NCBI GenBank assembly: GCA_046760705.1
Contig: JBHIER010000151.1
Span: 1 to 7,592 of the forward strand
Source of the DNA: JBHIER01 sp046760705 [NCBI: bacterium]
GTDB lineage: Bacteria; JBHIER01; G020348925
Direction: 5' to 3'
DNA: 7,592 nt
The notes below the pieces were generated by a model. That model had not been told where the DNA came from, searched no databases, and saw nothing but the letters and a program-made list of their open reading frames with translations. Shown piece by piece: positions 4,539-7,592 of the stretch; the first letter of the stretch is position 1, and each line of letters starts with the position of its first letter. The translations under genes and the position numbers were made by a program.

Positions 4539-6158
4539 TCAGTAATCTAAATTCAGCCTCACCGTGAGTTCATTCTCTCTTCGATCAGCCCCGGGGTTTT
4601 GGTTGTCGTTCTCGATAGCCCGATAGGTATAGTCAAAGACGAAGCGGAGTTTGTGGGCGGGTTGGTAATAGATCCGGCACCCGAAGTAGTTCGTCCGTTC
4701 GACGGTTCCGAACAGAAAGGGAAATCGATTGGGGTCGTAATGGGCCTCGGGCTGCGGAGCAGGTTCACCGCTCCTCGTCCGCCCGGCAAATAGTTGAAAT
4801 TGTAACTCCCTGGAGGTTCTGTACCGGCCCTCGAAATAGAGATCATCCCCATTTTCACCCAGCCAGTGGCCGAGCACTTCATCGTAATGGATGTAGGTGT
4901 TGATAGGAAACTTGTGGCTGTAGACAGCCGGCATGACCTTAGCGTATTCGAAACGAAGATCAAGATTCTCCAGAGATAATGGATCAACAATATATGTGCC
5001 CAGCAGGAATCCGATCTTGTTTCTCGGATCGCCGTTGAAGAATCCCCTCAGATACAATTCGTCCACAAAGAGCGCTCCGTAGAAGCTGTAGCCGTCGATG
5101 GCATGAATCTCAATATCCGCCCCCATCGTCTCGTTGTCCCGGTCCCCCCAGTGGTGCTGGGCCGACCAGAAGAACATGAAGGGGTTGAGATAGGCGACGT
5201 CCAGGCCGCGTTCGCCGTAGATGATGGCCTCATTGGCCCCGATGTCGATCCCCCAGGGAAGTGTGATTTCGAGCCGATGAGAGGCCAGGTATTTGTTCGA
5301 ATAGTTCTCGCGCTCGAAGCCATCAGTGGTTCTGTACGATGTGAGGGAGTCGATGACGTCGCTCTTGAGAAAGCCGGTCACGTGGGTGTATTTGATCGCG
5401 CCGTACCGGGCTCGGAAGGCGATGAAGTCAAAGGGTGGTCCGTTCATAGATAAGGAGAGGTTGCCCCGAACGCCCGGGCCCCAGGAGAGGGCCTCTTTGC
5501 CCACTTCAAACTCGAACCAGGGAAGTTTCAAGAGACCGTACCCATTGGTGACGTCGTAGTATCCGTAGTCACCCCTCGGGCTGAAATAGCCCTTGCGGTC
5601 GATATCCTCCTTTCTGAGATCGCTCTTGTTGGAGTTGACCTGGGCCTGTCGGAACTGCGCTGAGAAGAAGAGCTCATCCCTCAATCCTCCCCGAAGCACC
5701 CCTCCGCCTGAGGTCTCCAGAAACCGATCCGTCCGCCCCTGGGAGTGGCGGAATGTGGCCCGTTGGAAGAAGAGCACATCTGCGATGAGATGATTCTCTT
5801 TCTCCTCCCACTTGTACAGATGCCTCTCTTCCTGAACTCCAGGCTCAACTCCCAATCTTTTCAACTCGTTCCAGAACTCCCGCTTGAGCCATTCGAGCTC
5901 CGCTCTATCGACTGAGGTTATCCGGGTGTCGCCGCCCTCGGCGGCCTCGATCACCTGTTGAATGGCTCTGGCCATCTCCTCCCTGGGCATTGGTCGGGTC
6001 TCATCGAAGACTCTCTTCAGCACCCCTTTCGTCTCCATGCGCTCGAGGAAATCGTAGGACCAGTCGTCGGCCGGAACATTGTACGACTGCCCCAGGGCGG
6101 TGGTGAAGATGAATGGAACGAACAGGATGGAAGAGAGAAGAGAGAACAGGGTTTTCAA
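4539..6158 (-). CDS. Wzi-family capsule assembly outer-membrane beta-barrel protein
   Basis: The chosen start gives 539 residues. A signal peptide (about 1-23, KTLFSLLSSILFVPFIF core, cleavage near ALG/QS) sends it to the envelope. Residues about 27-100 form a helical N-terminal region (DWSYDFLERMETKGVL, then RPMPREEMARAIQQV), common ahead of the barrel in this family. The rest is rich in alternating aromatic and polar strands, with GWK-like surface motifs such as FEFEVGKEALSWGPGVRGNL (about 236-255). It ends RLNLDY with the terminal aromatic expected of a BAM-inserted barrel. Wzi proteins help anchor or organise capsular polysaccharide at the outer membrane. The TTG at 6158 is preferred because GAGGGGG lies just upstream and the signal peptide then begins properly; an in-frame GTG or ATG at 6284 would overlap the preceding gene by 94 bases and hide the signal peptide. 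It lies 32 bases behind the nucleotidyltransferase, suggesting co-transcription. Confidence 0.82.
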   Translation of the reverse strand: MKTLFSLLSSILFVPFIFTTALGQSYNVPADDWSYDFLERMETKGVLKRVFDETRPMPREEMARAIQQVIEAAEGGDTRITSVDRAELEWLKREFWNELKRLGVEPGVQEERHLYKWEEKENHLIADVLFFQRATFRHSQGRTDRFLETSGGGVLRGGLRDELFFSAQFRQAQVNSNKSDLRKEDIDRKGYFSPRGDYGYYDVTNGYGLLKLPWFEFEVGKEALSWGPGVRGNLSLSMNGPPFDFIAFRARYGAIKYTHVTGFLKSDVIDSLTSYRTTDGFERENYSNKYLASHRLEITLPWGIDIGANEAIIYGERGLDVAYLNPFMFFWSAQHHWGDRDNETMGADIEIHAIDGYSFYGALFVDELYLRGFFNGDPRNKIGFLLGTYIVDPLSLENLDLRFEYAKVMPAVYSHKFPINTYIHYDEVLGHWLGENGDDLYFEGRYRTSRELQFQLFAGRTRSGEPAPQPEAHYDPNRFPFLFGTVERTNYFGCRIYYQPAHKLRFVFDYTYRAIENDNQNPGADRRENELTVRLNLDY

Positions 6159-6190
6159 GAAGCGCCCCCTCGGTAGAGTTGAACAAAGAA

Positions 6191-6931
6191 CTACGCGGAC
6201 GCCAATTTGGGGGAGACGTGCCTTTGAGCGATCCGCTCGCTGGCCCTGAAGAGGGATTCGAAGGTGCCGGCGTCGGTCCACCACCCTTCAAAGATGTCGT
6301 AGGTCAAAGTACCTCTCTCTATGTAGGTGTTATTCACGTCGGTGATCTCCAACTGGTCCCGCTCCGAGGGGACCAAGCCTCTGATGATATCAAAGACATC
6401 GGCATCGTACATGTATATCCCCGTAACGGCGTACCTCGAAGGTGGAGTAGTCGGTTTCTCTAAAATTCCGATTAACCGTTTGCCATCGAACTGGGCCACG
6501 CCGAACCGTTCGGGCCGTTCGATCTCCTTCAATACGATCTTTGCCCCGCGCCCCTGGCTTTCGAAATCGTCCACAAAGGGTCGAATGGTACCATCGATGA
6601 TGTTGTCGCCGAGAATGACGGTGATGAGCCCTTCGTCTGCAAAATGCTCGGCCAGAGCCAGGGCGTCGGCAATCCCCTTCTCCCCCTCCTGATACGTGTA
6701 GTCGAGGTGTTTGAGCCCGAACTCCTTCCCGTTTCCCAGCAACCGCAGAAAATCCCCTGCCCAGTTCCCGCCAGTGACGATGAGAATCTCGGTGATCCCA
6801 GCATCGACCAGGGTCTGAATGGGATAATAGATCATCGGTCTATCGTAGACCGGCAGAAGATGTTTGTTCGTAATCCGGGTGAGGGGATCGAGCCGCGAGC
6901 CCAATCCTCCGGCGAGCACGACTCCCTTCAT
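6191..6931 (-). CDS. Glucose-1-phosphate thymidylyltransferase-like sugar nucleotidyltransferase
   Basis: A 246-residue cytosolic enzyme that joins a nucleoside triphosphate to a sugar 1-phosphate, releasing pyrophosphate; the closest match I recall is the short form of RmlA-type dTTP:glucose-1-phosphate transferase. Visible motifs in order are VVLAGGLGSRLDPLT (about 4-18, nucleotide-binding loop), NKHLLPVYDRPMIYYPI (about 22-38), VTGGNWAGDFL, the metal-binding VILGDN (about 105-110), EKP (sugar loop), VTGIYMYD, and the C-terminal EGWWTDAGTFESL with the second metal Asp. At 246 residues it lacks the long C-terminal arm of enterobacterial RmlA (about 290). The ATG at 6931 begins exactly at the family's MKGVVLAGG; an upstream start would add unrelated residues and run into glyS. 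It lies 47 bases after glyS and 32 before the wzi-like gene. Nucleotide and sugar choice are inferred. Confidence 0.88.
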   Translation of the reverse strand: MKGVVLAGGLGSRLDPLTRITNKHLLPVYDRPMIYYPIQTLVDAGITEILIVTGGNWAGDFLRLLGNGKEFGLKHLDYTYQEGEKGIADALALAEHFADEGLITVILGDNIIDGTIRPFVDDFESQGRGAKIVLKEIERPERFGVAQFDGKRLIGILEKPTTPPSRYAVTGIYMYDADVFDIIRGLVPSERDQLEITDVNNTYIERGTLTYDIFEGWWTDAGTFESLFRASERIAQRHVSPKLASA

Positions 6932-6978
6932 CTTCAGTATCCAATTGAAAATCGCAAGAATGCAAAAAAACTTGTCCT

Positions 6979-7592
6979 CTAAGACTCCCCGCAGTTGCTG
7001 ACAGGAGGGGGATTGAGCCGTTCCATGAGGGTCTGGCACAGCCCGGCGATGGGCACTCGCACCTGCTCCATGGTGTCCCGATCGCGCAGGGTGACGGTAT
7101 CATCCTCAGCAGTTTGCGAATCGACGGTCACACAGAAGGGGGTACCAGCCTCGTCCTGGCGGCGATAGCGCCGTCCTACGGAGCCGCTCTCGTCGTAAAA
7201 GACGTTGAAGAAAGGTCGGAGCATCCGTTCGATCTCCCTGGCTCTCTCCGGCATACCGTCCCGCTTGACGAGGGGGAAGATGGCGGCCTTAATGGGGGCC
7301 AGGCGGGGGTGGAGCCTCAGAACCACGCGCTCCGGCTCCTCGTCGTAGGCGTCGCACAGAAAGGCCAACATGGACCGATCAACACCGGCCGAGGGCTCGA
7401 TCACGTAGGGAACCACGTGCTCGTTGGTCTCCTGATCGAAAAAGGTGAGGTCTTTGCCGCTGTACTGGGCGTGCTGTCTCAGATCGTAATCGGTCCGGTT
7501 GGCAACGCCCTCCAGCTCCGACCAGCCAAAGGGAAAGTTGTAGATCAAGTCCACGCAGGCCTTGGCGTAATGGGCCAGCTCCTGTTTGGTGT
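6979..7592 (-). CDS. glyS: Glycyl-tRNA synthetase, alpha2 dimeric type, C-terminal part (5' end outside window)
   Basis: Class II aminoacyl-tRNA synthetase charging tRNA-Gly. The window holds about the last 204 codons. From the edge: [20 protein letters not shown], then [16 protein letters not shown], the class II motif 3 region [19 protein letters not shown] with its ATP-binding Arg, then the anticodon-binding domain from [20 protein letters not shown] to [14 protein letters not shown]. This is the single-chain alpha2 enzyme found in archaea, eukaryotes and several bacterial phyla, not the alpha2beta2 GlyQ/GlyS of most proteobacteria. The frame continues through the right edge, so the GTG at 7554 is only an internal Val. 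The stop TAG is 47 bases before the nucleotidyltransferase start. The sequence appears intact. I give glyS because both forms often share that symbol; glyQS is also used. Confidence 0.93.
   Translation of the reverse strand, partial: TKQELAHYAKACVDLIYNFPFGWSELEGVANRTDYDLRQHAQYSGKDLTFFDQETNEHVVPYVIEPSAGVDRSMLAFLCDAYDEEPERVVLRLHPRLAPIKAAIFPLVKRDGMPERAREIERMLRPFFNVFYDESGSVGRRYRRQDEAGTPFCVTVDSQTAEDDTVTLRDRDTMEQVRVPIAGLCQTLMERLNPPPVSNCGES

Noticed and set aside
5103-5453. Plus-strand open frames within the wzi-like and nucleotidyltransferase genes
   Set aside because: They are antisense shadows of well-supported genes with no family features or ribosome sites.
6159-6284. Longer start for the wzi-like gene
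   Set aside because: The extension overlaps the nucleotidyltransferase by 94 bases, is rich in Arg and hides the signal peptide; TTG at 6158 has a good ribosome site.

Overview
The window joins an ordinary chromosomal gene block (right, about 4539-7592, GC-rich, all on the minus strand) to a decaying chromosomal integron (left, about 1-4400). A two-subunit-type (alpha2) glycyl-tRNA synthetase, a dTDP-sugar type nucleotidyltransferase and a Wzi-family outer-membrane beta-barrel point to a Gram-negative bacterium with a polysaccharide-coated outer membrane. The mix resembles uncultured environmental lineages rather than a familiar model species, but the sequence alone does not fix the phylum.

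Right block, read right to left on the minus strand: the C-terminal part of glyS (runs off the window), 47 bp, a glucose-1-phosphate nucleotidyltransferase (6191-6931), 32 bp, and a Wzi-like capsule assembly protein (4539-6158). The short gaps suggest one transcription unit. The last two genes could serve surface polysaccharide synthesis and display.

Integron: a strong sigma70-like promoter (4369-4397), with a palindrome over its -35 box, drives a wreck of an integron integrase gene (3992-4284). That gene keeps the N-terminus, the IntI-specific insertion and the C-terminal His/Tyr segment, but has lost most of the protein through two internal deletions. To its left, on the same strand, lies a run of gene cassettes separated by attC-like imperfect palindromes (188-321, 567-588, 1103-1153, 1414-1541, 2202-2331). 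The integrase therefore points the same way as the cassettes, the reversed arrangement reported for some non-proteobacterial integrons. In order from the integrase the cassettes carry: an M61-type PDZ peptidase broken by three in-frame stops and two frameshifts (2326-3939); an overlapping DUF4160/DUF2442 toxin-antitoxin-like pair (1606-2122); an internally deleted SRPBCC-like gene (1120-1395); a DUF3788 gene (621-1055); and a small membrane protein without a clear start (316-552). Beyond the last attC the first 187 bases look like the 5' end of a group II intron domain I, cut by the window edge.

The picture is a formerly mobile array that has lost its integrase and is eroding in place. The gene pair most like a stabilising module, DUF4160/DUF2442, is the one that stays fully intact with good start signals.
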